DNA of 64,000 bases from Gerris lacustris (lineage: Eukaryota; Arthropoda; Insecta; Hemiptera; Gerridae), in NCBI GenBank assembly GCA_951217055.1, contig OX578284.1:46985177-47049176 (forward strand), in the 5' to 3' direction. Both the position numbers and the translations under genes were made by a program. The notes under the pieces were generated by a model. It saw only the letters and a program-made list of their open reading frames with translations. It searched no databases and was not told the DNA's origin. Positions 22,204 to 32,776 of this stretch are shown piece after piece (positions within the stretch are counted from its first letter, which is position 1; each line of letters starts with the position of its first letter).

Positions 22204-22506
22204 TACAAAGCCAGACACTGGCACAAGCCTCGTGCCAGTGTCTGGCTTTGTATCACGTCTGTTCCAGTGTCTAGCTTTGTATGGCGTCTGTTCTAGTGTC
22301 TTGCTTTGTATGACGTCTGTTCCAGTGTTTGGCTTTGTATCACGTCTGTTCCAGTGTCTAGCTTTGTATGACGTCTGTTCCAGTGTCTGGCTTTGTATAA
22401 CGTTTGTTCCAGTGTCTGGCTTTGTATGACGTTTGTTCCAGTGTCTGGCTTTGTATCACGTCTGTTCCAGTGTCTAGCTTTGTATGACGTCTGTTCCAGT
22501 GTCAAT
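22204..22506 (+). repeat. 29 bp minisatellite with a hairpin head
   Basis: About nine tandem units of 29 bp (core CCAGTGTCTGGCTTTGTAT plus a variable CACGTCTGTT) run from 22,234 to 22,503. The array is preceded by a perfect 21 bp inverted copy of the same core (22,204-22,224) with a 7-base loop (22,225-22,231), so the first unit folds back. Both strands stay open in one frame because unit variants avoid stops, but 29 is not a multiple of 3 and I do not call a protein. Confidence 0.9.
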
Positions 22507-22529
22507 GACGACCTCCACTGACGCTCCAT

Positions 22530-23620
22530 ATCCTATCTAATTTACATAAGTTCAAAGTTGACTTGTTTCGTTTTCAAGTTTAAATTTTAAAAGAATATTA
22601 AGTCCTTCGAAATATCGTGATCTTATAAATTGATGTACATACTTACTTTTATGAATGAATTAGTTTTGTCCCTAAAGATTAATTATCTATTGTTCCTCAT
22701 TTTTTTACGAAAAATTATTTTGATTATTATTCAAATTATTTTATTATTTGCTAATGTGACATCACATCATTTAGAGTACGTACTAATTATTTATTTTGTT
22801 TCTACTTGAGTTCTATAACTTCTTCGGTGGTACCTTTTGCTTATTAAAATCAGTCTATTGATGTTATAACTTTGTCAGGGTCCCAAAGTGATCACTTTAA
22901 TATATATATATATATATATATAATGAAATAAATTGCTTGAGAGGCTTGCCTGTCATATCTTATAAAAGTTATACCCGTCAGATTCAACAACCGTTTTAAA
23001 TCCTTCAAACACGCATCAAAAATACCATCTACAAAAAAGTAGGGTAAATGTTCTACTGTACATAGATAGATATTTTCTTGTTATAAAAAATGTCTAGATT
23101 AAGAGTCTTGGAAAATGTAAAAAGTTATTCAGTGAGGAAGTTGTAAGCGGTTTTCCACACAAACACTTTCTCTTTCAGTTTCACAAGAGGGGGAGGTTTT
23201 ACAAAAGTTAAAATTGTGAATTCTCATATCTCAAAACCCCTTTTCTCCGAGTTGGAAAATATTGAAAAGAGGGGCCCTCCCTCCGGGCTCAGCTCACCGA
23301 GTGAAATTAGAATGAAGAAAGGGCCGCGAGGCCCGCTGGTAAAGCTTTATTAAACTTGGGCCTCTGTAAGGAAAAGAGGTCTAAGAGAAAAGCGATTTTC
23401 ACGGACGTCCAGGAAGAAGTTTAGAAACTCCTGAATTCATGAAAACCTTGATAATAAGTTCCTAAGAAATAAATGATCTGAAAAAGGCGTCTGCCGTAAT
23501 TTTAACTTATACCTATATTTATAACAAACGATTTAAAAAAGGGAAAAAAATTATGATTTAAAAAGTTTTTCTGTTAATTATATTAAAATCAGTCTGTTAT
23601 CTGTTAAAATCAACAAAGTA
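22530..23620. other. Unassigned stretch
   Basis: Contains a short (TA)n at about 22,899-22,922 and a GC-richer patch at 23,270-23,370 ('gggccgcgaggcccgctgg'). No gene is recognised. Confidence 0.4.
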
Positions 23621-23627
23621 GTTTTTA

Positions 23628-24875
23628 TCTATATATATAAAATTAAAGTTTTGTCTATACATTAGTCAGAATGGAAAATGTTTTGGATACTTTTTCATTT
23701 TTATTTTATAAATTCCAAAAACCGAATCCGGCCTTAACTTTTTTCGTGTATGTATTTGTGTGAGTATGTAGAAAAGAGGAGTGTCTGTCGCCCCAGTCAG
23801 ACTTTATAGGAGCAAAACTGGCTCAATGAATTCGATTAATATTTTTTTCAGAGGTGAGCGCCAAGATGTTGCGCAATTTGTAGGCCTGGTTTCATCTAAA
23901 AATAGTAAGTAGAACCAAAGTTATTTTTATTTTTAAAAATGTATAAAAAACATAACCTAAAAAAAATAGGTTGACCCACCGTAACCAAACCCCACAGACT
24001 CGCTAATCAAAATGCTTGGGTACTTCTCAACCACCTAGAGACTCGCGGTTTTTTGCGTTTGGTCGGAAATTGGCCCATACAGACTAGAAAAACCGAAAAG
24101 TTAAAAAAATAAATTTTCCCCCCCTTAAAAAATTAAAGATGACGGACGAACTTTTAAAGTTTTTTTGGAGGCTTATTGTGCCTAAACGGTAAGTCATATT
24201 GACAAGCTGATTGCGCCAGCGGTAACTGATTTTAAAATATCTACAACTTTGGGCCTATGATTTTTGTCGTACCTTCATCGGATCTACCTTAAATAGAGCT
24301 CAATTTATTTTTTTAAATTTATTACTTTGAGCTCTAATGGCGTCCGCAATTGTTTACCGATTTAATTTCTGATTGGAGTGCTTAAACCTCAAATTAATCC
24401 TCTTTAAATCGAGTGTTTATTATTTTATTAATTTGTCCTAGAACTAGAGTTATTAATTATTTACTGGTGCAACTGCCGTATTGAGAGAAGAGACAGGTAA
24501 TTAAATTAAGGTACCAATGGTTGATCATTGTTCAATGAGTTCTCAGTCTAGGTTTGCGCTCTAATAGGTTTTGACTAAGTTATATTTCTAATTGACTATA
24601 TTTTTTTTTACCATTGTTATTTATTACTATATTACTTAGTTTCGATTTGCATTTTTTTAAATATATAAATAGAGTCCAAAATACGATTTGGAGAGTATCA
24701 TATTATTCTTAGTAATGAAATGAATTATGTATAATATAGTCCTGATTCTATTCCTAGAAGGCTTAGGAAACAAAACTATTTAAGCATTTCATTTAATTGC
24801 TAGGCCTACATGATTTTAGGAAACAGGCACCACTACCTAGCATAAGCCCCGCGCGGAGCGCGGGGTGAAAGCTAG
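23628..24875 (+). mobile_element. Non-autonomous Helitron
   Basis: It starts TCTATATATATAAAATTAAA directly after A (23,627), the usual Helitron 5' style. It ends with a strong hairpin CCCCGCGC-GGA-GCGCGGGG (24,847-24,865), a short spacer and CTAG (24,872-24,875), followed by T. There are no TIRs and no target duplication. No Rep/helicase coding is present. This TC...hairpin-CTAG, A/T insertion pattern is diagnostic. Confidence 0.85.
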
Positions 24876-25064
24876 TCTATACATAAAATTAAAGTTTTGT
24901 TGACCCAATGATGTATAATATAGTCCTGATTCTATTCTAAGAAGGATTTGGAAACTTAACTATTTAAGAATTTCATTTAATAGCTATAGGCCTACATGAT
25001 AATAGGAAAAATAGCCACTGTTACCAAGCATGAGCCTCGCGCGGAGCGCGGGTTGAAGGCCTAT
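24876..25064 (+). mobile_element. Second, internally deleted Helitron in tandem
   Basis: Begins TCTATACATAAAATTAAAG immediately after the CTAG of the first element. It repeats the terminal block ('tataatatagtcctgattct', 184 bp period) and ends in the hairpin CGCGCGGAGCGCG with a degenerate CTAT terminus at about 25,061. The head-to-tail arrangement fits Helitron tandem insertion or end bypass. Confidence 0.7.
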
Positions 25065-25564
25065 TTAGAATGTTAAGGATAGTCCGTCATTTCTCAAGAA
25101 TAGCAGTGGCATATCTCTTTAGAAAGAAGAATTTAGGATAGCTCATCAATCTAATAAAACAATAAACAATAACGTATTTCATGTAATGGTAATTACTTGG
25201 CCGACATTGTAATTCAAATATGCTAACAGTATACAAAAGGAATGACGTTCCTAAAAGGTCTTTGTACAAAGGAAGATCTCTCATGTGTATAGAAGTAATA
25301 ATATTTTTAAGTCAAACTCACTATTAAGATAAAGGGATATTAACACTTCCTTGTAAAGAAGGGATGATAAACCACTGTCTAACAGTTCTATAGATTAAGG
25401 GATATCATTCTCTTCGAAATAATTAATTTATATTAAATTCAATTACACAGATCTCAATAACCGATATAAGGATTGTTAAGTTGTATTTTCTTAATCTTAA
25501 GCGTCATTTACGCTTAAGTGAATTTACACAACAATGGCGATTGTTGACTTTAGTACGACATTAA

Positions 25565-25795
25565 CTAAACGCTTATTTTTAATAAAAAATCACCGGGAAG
25601 TACTTGCATCCAAGTATTTTTTAGGGTTTCATAGGTTATTAATTAGGCAAATGATAAAAATAACATTTCATAATTTCCCCATCCCAACATATATTCAATG
25701 GATGGCCCGAAAAAAAAAATTGTGTAGAGTAAGGAGAGTAGAAAAGATGTCCCTGGTTCGATTCCCCGGGGGGTCACAATGTTGTTTTTAACTGA
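25565..25795 (+). mobile_element. SINE-like element A, copy 2
   Basis: Shares 'gggaagtacttgcatccaag' and 'ttttttagggttt' with copy 1, then ends in a T-arm/B-box block TGGTTCGATTCCCC and GGGGGGTCACAATGTTG. The apparent 85-codon frame at 25,534-25,791 runs over this element and is not a protein. Confidence 0.55.
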
Positions 25796-25845
25796 CAACA
25801 TTTGTCCCTGACAAACAAGCAAACCTACTTAAATGTGTATGAAAA

Positions 25846-26198
25846 ATAGACTGCCAATTGGCGTGGCACATAGCTTCCTCTCATCCTATCACGTACTTTA
25901 CTGATTTTATACTTTTACAAGCCATTATTGACTAATGGTTTCCCCGTCTTTTTTATCTGTCTAAATTGTTTGGATTTTTTAAATAAATTAAAGTATCAAT
26001 TTAGCAAAAGAGCGCAGACATTTAAAAATAATCTGCGGGCTATTTTGAATACGCGACAGACAGACACGGCACCGAAAAATGTTCCCTGATGTCTGAAACG
26101 GATTTCTGTCTCGGAATTTTTGAAATCGGAGACCTACAATTTTTTCGTTCTTCAGAGCGATTAGGTAGCTTCGTTACCTTCGGTAAGCTTGGAAGCAA
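25846..26198 (+). mobile_element. Family A repeat, internally deleted
   Basis: Start 'gtggcacatagcttcctctc', middle 'aaagtatcaatttagcaaaa', a jump to 'cgacagacagacacggcacc', then 'ttccctgatgtctgaaacgg' and the terminal hairpin 'cgttaccttcggtaagcttgg'. Both family ends are present in about 350 bp; the central ~350 bp seen in other copies are missing. Confidence 0.75.
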
Positions 26199-26394
26199 TA
26201 AATTAACCGGGTCAATCAAAGATAACAGCAACTCAAATATATTAAGATAGATACGGGATAAGCAATAATCAATATTAGCACACATATATTAACGAAAGTC
26301 AACTGTTAAAGAAAAGAAAATTAAGTACGTGAGGCAATTATAACCGATTTCTGCACGATTAAGTTAAAATTATTAAGTGTAAAATTTGAATAGT

Positions 26395-26590
26395 TGCATA
26401 TTCTTTTTCTACAGTTCAAGACCTTCAAATTGATGTATAACATGTCATGGTGACTAAAAACTTTATTTTAGTCGTCCGCCATCTTGAAAATATGTGTAAA
26501 ATGTTAATAGTGCATATTCGTATTCACTTTAAGACCTATGTATAACATGTCATGGTGACTAAAAACTTTATTTTAGTCACCCGCCAAATT
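26395..26590 (+). repeat. Tandem duplication of a ~100 bp unit
   Basis: 'gtataacatgtcatggtgac' followed by 'taaaaactttattttagtc' occurs at about 26,433 and 26,536. Inverse relatives lie at about 61,960-62,090 within the Helitron-like region, so this is probably a fragment of the same element family. Confidence 0.6.
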
Positions 26591-26599
26591 GAAAATATT

Positions 26600-26860
26600 A
26601 AGTATGAAAACTCCAAAAAGTGTACAGTTGTCACTAATGCCGAGATGCACCTGTGTGCCAAATGTCATGTTCTCGGCTTTAGTAGTTTATGAATTGAAAC
26701 AAGCCAACGGACCGACACCAACAGACAGACAGACAGAGCCGTTAAATAAGGTTTCTTTTCGTACTTTGTACAGAAACCTAAAAGTAAGGCAGCGTCAAGC
26801 TAGAATAAGGTCCGGGCAAACACTCTTTAACTACTACCTTTGTTAATTCCTTACCCAATA
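26600..26860 (+). repeat. Noncoding repeat with CAGA microsatellite
   Basis: Contains 'ccgagatgcacctgtgtgcc' and (CAGA)n at about 26,728, followed by 'aaggtttcttttcg'. The layout resembles 30,400-30,550 ('gacagacagacagacac', 'aagggtttcttttt'). The 85-codon frame here is unsupported. Confidence 0.4.
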
Positions 26861-27068
26861 TCAATATAAAAACTACAGAATTAAAATACATATAATATAA
26901 ATAAACATATAAAATATATTCTGTGTGTAACATATCTTTAAATAATATACTTATTTTTTTCCTTTATACGTGTATATAGGATTCAGGAAGAATATAAATA
27001 AATGAGTAAATATTACACTAAAATTGAAAAAAAGTAAAAGGAAAGGAATATTCGAGGCACAATTCACT

Positions 27069-27069
<1 letters not shown>

Positions 27070-27102
<33 letters not shown>
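27070..27102. repeat. (TA)n microsatellite
   Basis: Alternating TA followed by an (AC)n patch. Confidence 0.95.
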
Positions 27103-27103
<1 letters not shown>

Positions 27104-27374
27104 TATACACACACACATAAATATTATACACACACACTCACATTTGAGAGTAAATGTCAGCTCGTGAGTGCATGTAAATGCGTATTGCGTATACATGAAA
27201 ATTCGTAAAGGTACATCTCAACATGTACGGGCTTCCCCACAGAATCACGTTTTTTTCAGTCATCTGAGATTTTTCAACATCGAGAATAAGGAATGAAGCC
27301 TAGCGAGAACGAAAAAAAATAAATAAGGGAAAGAGGAAAAAATATACGACTTTCAAACATGTCACCATCAAATG

Positions 27375-27426
<52 letters not shown>
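27375..27426 (+). repeat. Poly-A tract of about 52
   Basis: An uninterrupted A run. It could be a retroelement tail, but no family is recognised upstream. Confidence 0.9.
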
Positions 27427-27428
<2 letters not shown>

Positions 27429-28014
27429 AAAAGCAAAGGACATTCAGTTTTTTTTGGGTCAAAATTTATAAGAAATTTTGTTTAAAATGCGAATGAATGT
27501 GTGTGTGTTTTTGTGTGAATTGGGATGAATTTTGTTTAATATATTCTAGATATTGACCTACAAATGGACTTAAAATTAGTACATTGAATAAAAATCTGAT
27601 ATGGTAAACATTTTGGTTTCTTCTTCTTTTGAAAGATACAATATTATATGGAAAAAGTGTGTATTTATGGATTTATAATAAAAATGAATCATATTAAATG
27701 TTCAAATTTCTAAAGATATCTATAAATAATTAAATATTGAGTAATAAAAATGGAGATTTCTTTGTATAATATTTTTAATTTAAATATGTATATAATATTT
27801 TTTTAAATTTATAATAACCTAACAGTATTATTATTCCAAGTATAAAGAAAAACATGGAAAATTATAATTTAATGATAAACAAAGAAAAAAGAAAAGTTAA
27901 AGTAAATTTGTAGCAAGTGGATGAATATCATAGATAAATAGGATACATACGGGGAAGCGTTCAAAGAGGGCAAGAAGAGAAGAATATTTATACTTTTATT
28001 TTGACTGGTCTTAT

Positions 28015-28255
28015 ATTACTTTGCTTTTTAGTTTCATCGCACATTTCCGTTTCCCCAATTTTGAACCACTTCCCGTGATTCAATCTTCCCCAAATTTTGC
28101 ACATAGAAACAACTATGGTGAAGAATACAGAAACCAAAAAAAAAAAAAAAGGCTTCAAATTTATTTGCTTTTTAAGTTTCATCGCACACCTATTACCCTA
28201 ATTTTGAACAACTAAGGTGAAGAATACAGAAAAAAAAAAAAAAAAAAAAGTTGAA
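28015..28255 (+). repeat. Tandem duplication ending in poly-A
   Basis: 'tttgctttttagtttcatcg' at 28,020 recurs at 28,164, and 'ggtgaagaatacagaaa' at 28,118 recurs at 28,217. Each unit ends in an A run. Confidence 0.6.
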
Positions 28256-28424
28256 AATAAGACCAATTTTGAAAAATGGCATTTTTATATTAATTATTAA
28301 TAGTAAAAATTAAATAATAAACATAAATAAAAAATTAAAACAAAAAATCTATGAAAGAAAATGTAGGGACTCTTCTTTACTAAAAATATAATTAGATTAC
28401 GTATATTTTGGTAAACGCGTATAT

Positions 28425-28610
28425 ATTGACATTTTCATGTCTCGGCTATGGCACATAACCTACATATGTTCGATTTAATTCCTAATTTACAAACGCAAGA
28501 ATCTGCACGCTCGAATATTTTGACATTTTCATGTCTTTACTTTGGCACATAAACTCGAAAAGTGTTACTGAAAAACGACACCAAAAAGCGTTACATGAAA
28601 ATGTCTCACT
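28425..28610. repeat. Repeated 'acattttcatgtct' motif
   Basis: The motif occurs at about 28,430 and 28,520 in direct orientation and at about 28,592 inverted. Confidence 0.45.
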
Positions 28611-28664
28611 GTCTTGCAGACTCGTATGCAAGCAATTTATTATAACATGTTTTCTACAATTTTA

Positions 28665-29005
28665 AGCTGTTTTACTTTCTCAAATACGTATTATATAAAT
28701 AAAGTGAAAGTATTGGGATGGCGCAAAAACTCGATTGATGGATTTACATGTTTTGAGACCCCAGAGTCCAAAGGAGTAGTTTCTAAAAAAATGCTGTCTA
28801 GAAAATAGCTTTAAACGTGGACGGAGAGAGGTCGGGTTCGATTCCCCACCGAGAAAAAGTTATTCTATAGTAAATATTGATAAAATGTTCAATAACTTCG
28901 AACAACTAATACATGGATAATAAAGAGTGTTTTAAGTTAAGTAATTATGAAATCGTATATGAGGAAGTTTCTGAGGTACATCGGACCGATTTATTTTTTC
29001 TTGCA
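28665..29005 (+). mobile_element. SINE-like element B, copy 1
   Basis: A tRNA-like block 'gagaggtcgggttcgattcc' with B box GGTTCGATTCC ends at 28,850. The tail follows: 'agtaattatgaaatcgtata', 'tgaggaagtttctgaggtac', 'atcggaccgattt'. The same order occurs inverted at 30,590-30,870, and tail-only copies lie at 41,160, 46,245 and 50,695. No clear A box was found. Confidence 0.6.
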
Positions 29006-29182
29006 TTTTAGTAGGATATATTTTTAATTTCATAATATAACTTAAAAAGAAAAAAATGTATTATTTCATTATTATTCCCCCCCCCCTTTTTAAATGTATT
29101 ATATTACCCCATTATTTTTTAAATGTATAATTACATAGATCAGCAATGTAATACCGTGTTTTTGCACACTGCAATAGGCTAC

Positions 29183-29470
29183 ACAATTTGTGAGAGACAC
29201 CAAGGGATGTGCCACGCAAGCGTGACCTCATACCGCCATTCTCTGAGAGCACGCTCGTCTCTGATAAGTCCTATATCTGATCTTCTTGATCTAGTATAGG
29301 TCCAGAGTTGGGTGGGCATCGTCGGGCCCCTGATGAGTCGGACGCGACGAAACGATGCAGGACATGGCGTAATGCCGAGCCAACATCTTAATTGCGCAAT
29401 GTCTGATGTTGGAACAGTTCCTATGGGTCACGCTTGCGTGGCACATCCCTTGGTGTCTCTCACAAATTGT
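29183..29470. mobile_element. TIR element carrying a hammerhead ribozyme core
   Basis: Perfect 44 bp inverted arms lie at 29,183-29,226 and 29,427-29,470, bounding 200 bp. The interior carries a hammerhead-type core (29,316-29,358) and an 8 bp hairpin CCAACATC/GATGTTGG (29,380-29,412). A diverged relative lies at 54,770-55,000. The shared flank 'gtagcctattgcag..gcaaacacggtatta' around both copies suggests that the full element extends beyond these arms. It has no coding capacity. I know of no family with this combination, but absence of recall is not evidence of novelty. Confidence 0.75.
29316..29358 (+). ncRNA. Hammerhead ribozyme core
   Basis: All core elements are present in order. Stem III 5' strand GCATCG (29,316-29,321) is followed by U-C at the expected cleavage site (GUC triplet, C at 29,323). 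GGGCCC (29,324-29,329) precedes CTGATGA (29,330-29,336). Stem II is GTCG-GACG-CGAC (29,337-29,348), then GAAA (29,349-29,352) and stem III 3' strand CGATGC (29,353-29,358). An outer GTCC/GGAC pair (29,300-29,304 and 29,360-29,363) could extend stem III. Helix I is odd: GGGCCC has no loop, so it cannot close in cis, but it is self-complementary and could pair between two molecules. Motif presence is direct; activity is inference. Confidence 0.75.
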
Positions 29471-29589
29471 ATAATTATATAAATACATATAATACACTGT
29501 TTATCCAAAATATATTTACCTTATTAACAGGAATAAATAATAATCTTGTAAACCATAAAAAAGTATATTTTCTAATACAGTATCAAATA

Positions 29590-29635
29590 GGAGAGGGGGG
29601 GGGGGGGGAGTTTATTTAAAAAAAAAAAAAAAACA
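29590..29635. repeat. Poly-G and poly-A runs
   Basis: G run at about 29,595-29,608 and A run at about 29,618-29,632. From here to 30,590 I see only AT-rich sequence and a (GACA)n patch at about 30,472. Confidence 0.8.
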
Positions 29636-30589
29636 AAGTTTCGAGTTTGTTTTTCGAGAAAAAAATGAGATAGTTAGATTAATAATTTTCTCTTCCTCTC
29701 TTGTCCATTTCTATTAGTTTTCAGTAAAATACAAAGTAAGGAAAATAACTTCTTTTCTAAATAACTTCTTTATTTTATTCCTTTAGAGTTTTTGTTGTTT
29801 TATATTTTATGGTAAAAAAAATTTAAAAAATTCTCTTTGTTCCACAGTAACAAAGTTTTAAGTAAAGATTTTCTTAAACAGACTTATTCACAGGAAAAAC
29901 CATTAAAGCTTTTCAGAATTCACATTTTTATCCTACGATAGAATGTTTAGTTTTTTACTTCTTTTAAAAAATAACTACTTACATTTACCTAAATAAAAAA
30001 AAATAAAAAAATAGAGTAATAATAATACTGTTTCACTTTATCTACATCTTATAAACACACGAATATACATAAATAATAAATATTTATACATATTATTAAA
30101 TAAAATTCTTTAAAGTGTTTTTTAAATTTAAATTTTTCTCCTAGACGAGTTTTAGCACTAATCTACCTAATTTGAAATTCAAACACACTTATAGACTCCT
30201 TCTCTAAAGTCAAATATTAGTTTTTTTCTACAGTTCCATAATTTCATAATCTATTAAATAAAATGGAAAAATTGAATTTTTCTGCTTAAAAAAATATAGT
30301 TTTTATAAGTTTGAATTTTCCTTTTATGATATTTGAATTATTTATTCGTTTAATTTAGAGATTGAATGATTTTCTTTTCTGTGTGCGCGTCAAAACGATC
30401 ATTAATATTGGAAAGTTTCACGTTTCTATCTCTTTTTATTCAAAAGTTATTGGAACCGTACAGAGTGACCAGACAGACAGACAGACAGACAGACACATGA
30501 ACGAAACTATAAGGGTTTCTTTTTTTGGTTTTACCAACGAAACCCTAAAAATAATGTTTGTCAGAGAAAAATATAATATCAGACAGAAG

Positions 30590-30870
30590 AAAGCGGTCCG
30601 AAATAACTCAGACAAAATTTCTTATATACCAGTTAATAATTACGTAGCCCAGTTTTTTCCATTTATTAGTTTTCGAGTTTTCGTAGATACATTTAATTAT
30701 TATTGAACATTTTATTAAAATTTATCATACATTTTTTCCTCGGCAGGGAATCGAACCTGGCCTCTCTCCATCCACATATAAAGCATTTTTTCTCATAAAT
30801 TAAATTTTTCTCGGGAAAACGGCTTATATCGTTAGATTCGTATTTAAATAGACTGCATTTTAGAATTGTA
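30590..30870 (-). mobile_element. SINE-like element B, copy 2
   Basis: Inverse of copy 1. The tail 'cggtccgaaataactcagac' lies at 30,596 and the T-arm/B-box block 'ggcagggaatcgaacctggc' at 30,742-30,761 (minus strand GGTTCGATTCC). The tRNA-like block and tail keep the same order as at 28.7-29.0 kb. Confidence 0.6.
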
Positions 30871-30929
30871 TAATCAATATCGTCGTAACCGTATTCGAGA
30901 AATAACATTTTTTCACGTATTTTCGAAGT

Positions 30930-31200
30930 TTAAGGGGGGTTACACCCCTAACTTTGGAACTAAAATTAATTTCTCGATTTCCCTCGGGGTAGGCTCTTTC
31001 TGGACTTGTATGTTAAATTTCGTCAAAATCGGCCCAGTAGATTAGGCTTCATGTGTCTGCACAGACGACAGGCAAACATTTTTACTCACTGACTTTTATG
31101 GACTAAGGGGGCCTCAAAACGTGTAAATTCGTCAAAATCTCAGAATCGAGTTTTTGTGTCATCGCAATACTTTCTCTTCATATCAGAAAGTAAAAACAAG
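30930..31200 (+). repeat. Dispersed noncoding repeat
   Basis: 'ttaaatttcgtcaaaatcgg' followed by 'cacagacgacaggc' resembles the inverse block at 45,640-45,760 ('aaactactgaaccgattttg', 'tctgtgtagacacg'). It is a relic with no coding. Confidence 0.4.
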
Positions 31201-31888
31201 GACACAAAAGTAAAATAAAACAAAATTCTGTGGCCGTAAAGACAAGTCAGATAAGAGATGAACCAAGGGTGGTATGACTATAAGCCCTTCACACTATCGG
31301 TCCGGTCGCAGTTCTCTAGGCCAATTACTCGGGTAGCAACCCTGAACGGACCCACACAACCGAAATAGTGACCCACACGACATGACTGTGACCGTAGGTG
31401 TCAATCCACCTTAAAGCTACTAACGTATATAAAATTCAGTCTTAGTTGTAGACTAAGACTAAAAAGGGAGTTGCGAGTAACGTAGGGGAGACCGGGGCTG
31501 GTTGTTACATGGGGTAGGTTGTTACAAGCCGAATTTAATTTGAACTGAGGTGCAGAGGTCTACAATGCATATCACAGTCTGTCAAGGACAAGAAACCTTA
31601 GTTCTTTCGTTATCAGCTTGAGGTCAGGTCCCTTCATCGTACATTAAAGCGAACTGATTAAAAATTCACTTATAAGCTAAACTTTTTTCTTTTTTAATTT
31701 TATTTTTAGGAATTAGCCTAGTTCAGCGGTAAAATATGATTAACTTTAAAAAATATTTTTTTGTTTCTCTATATAAATGGTTTTGAATAGAGAATTCAAA
31801 ACCATAAATAAACAAATTTTAAGTTAGTATTATCAATTTTTACTTACATTTTATTTTTTTGTGTATCCTTACCTATTTCTTCTATTAA

Positions 31889-32497
31889 CCCTTCGAGACA
31901 CGGGCTGGCGCATGGAGTGCGCCACGAGTAAAAAAGTTTCTGCAAATCACAGATTCAGGATGCGAGAATAATAAAACCTCAATTTACCCTACCACTACCC
32001 CTAAAACAGATGAAACAGTCTGCTTTGATTTTTGTTTTGCTTCGTTCTGCCTTGTTTTGCCATGTTTATTTGTCTTGGTGTACTGTATTCGCCGCCCATG
32101 CCACCATGTCCGGTATAGAAAAATTATGCCATCCGATCAATATTTTTCGCTTTTGCATGAGTTGTCGGATTAGTATGATGGTTGTGAGGAGTTATCTTAG
32201 GACTTTGACAACTAATAATAATAAATAGGGTTGATAATTAAGGTTGAAAGCCCGATACTTAAGTCAGAACACTGAAGGAGTAATTACTGATTTTTTATAG
32301 TAATTTTTATTTTTATAATTAAAGATATCATTGAATATTAAATATGTAATACATCAATTAACTTTTTAGTTCAACATTTCCAAAACGCAATCTAGATAAT
32401 CTGGATTTAACCAATTTATGGTTTGAAAAATGCATTGGCGCATAAAGTGCGCCGCCCGTGCCTCTTTGTTTGTCCACTATAGCCGTGACACGAAGGG
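31889..32497. mobile_element. piggyBac-like non-autonomous element
   Basis: Preceded by TTAA (31,885-31,888). The left end CCCTTCGAGACACGGGC is followed by GGCGCA-TGGAG-TGCGCC. The right end, inverted, carries GGCGCA-TAAAG-TGCGCC and finishes CACGAAGGG at 32,497, followed by TAA (one base short of TTAA). A frame at 32,100-32,226 may be the relic of an N-terminus ('KLCHPINIF'), but stops and a frameshift break it. It is nested inside the TA-flanked element. Confidence 0.7.
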
Positions 32498-32737
32498 TAA
32501 GTAACAAAATATAAAACAAATTGCTAAACTTTATGTTGTTTAATTGTTCTAACCCAAGTAACCTAATGTAATTAAAGTTCTAGAAATCATATTACTTGAA
32601 TCTAAAATGTAAAAAAAGGTGTTCGAATGAGGTACTTGATAAATTCAAGACATTTGGAACTTCAATAAATAATTTCTAACAACTCTCATCACGCAAGTTC
32701 CTTTACCAATATAACTGTAACAACTTGCCCCAATACC

Positions 32738-32776
32738 TGTAACAACCTACCCCATAGCGGGGGGTAGGTTGTTACA
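32738..32776. repeat. Perfect 16 bp hairpin
   Basis: TGTAACAACCTACCCC, a 7-base loop, GGGGTAGGTTGTTACA. It repeats the subterminal motif of the enclosing element. Confidence 0.9.

Noticed and set aside
27274..27462. Minus-strand frame over the poly-A tract
   Set aside because: It is essentially a poly-Phe translation of a homopolymer.
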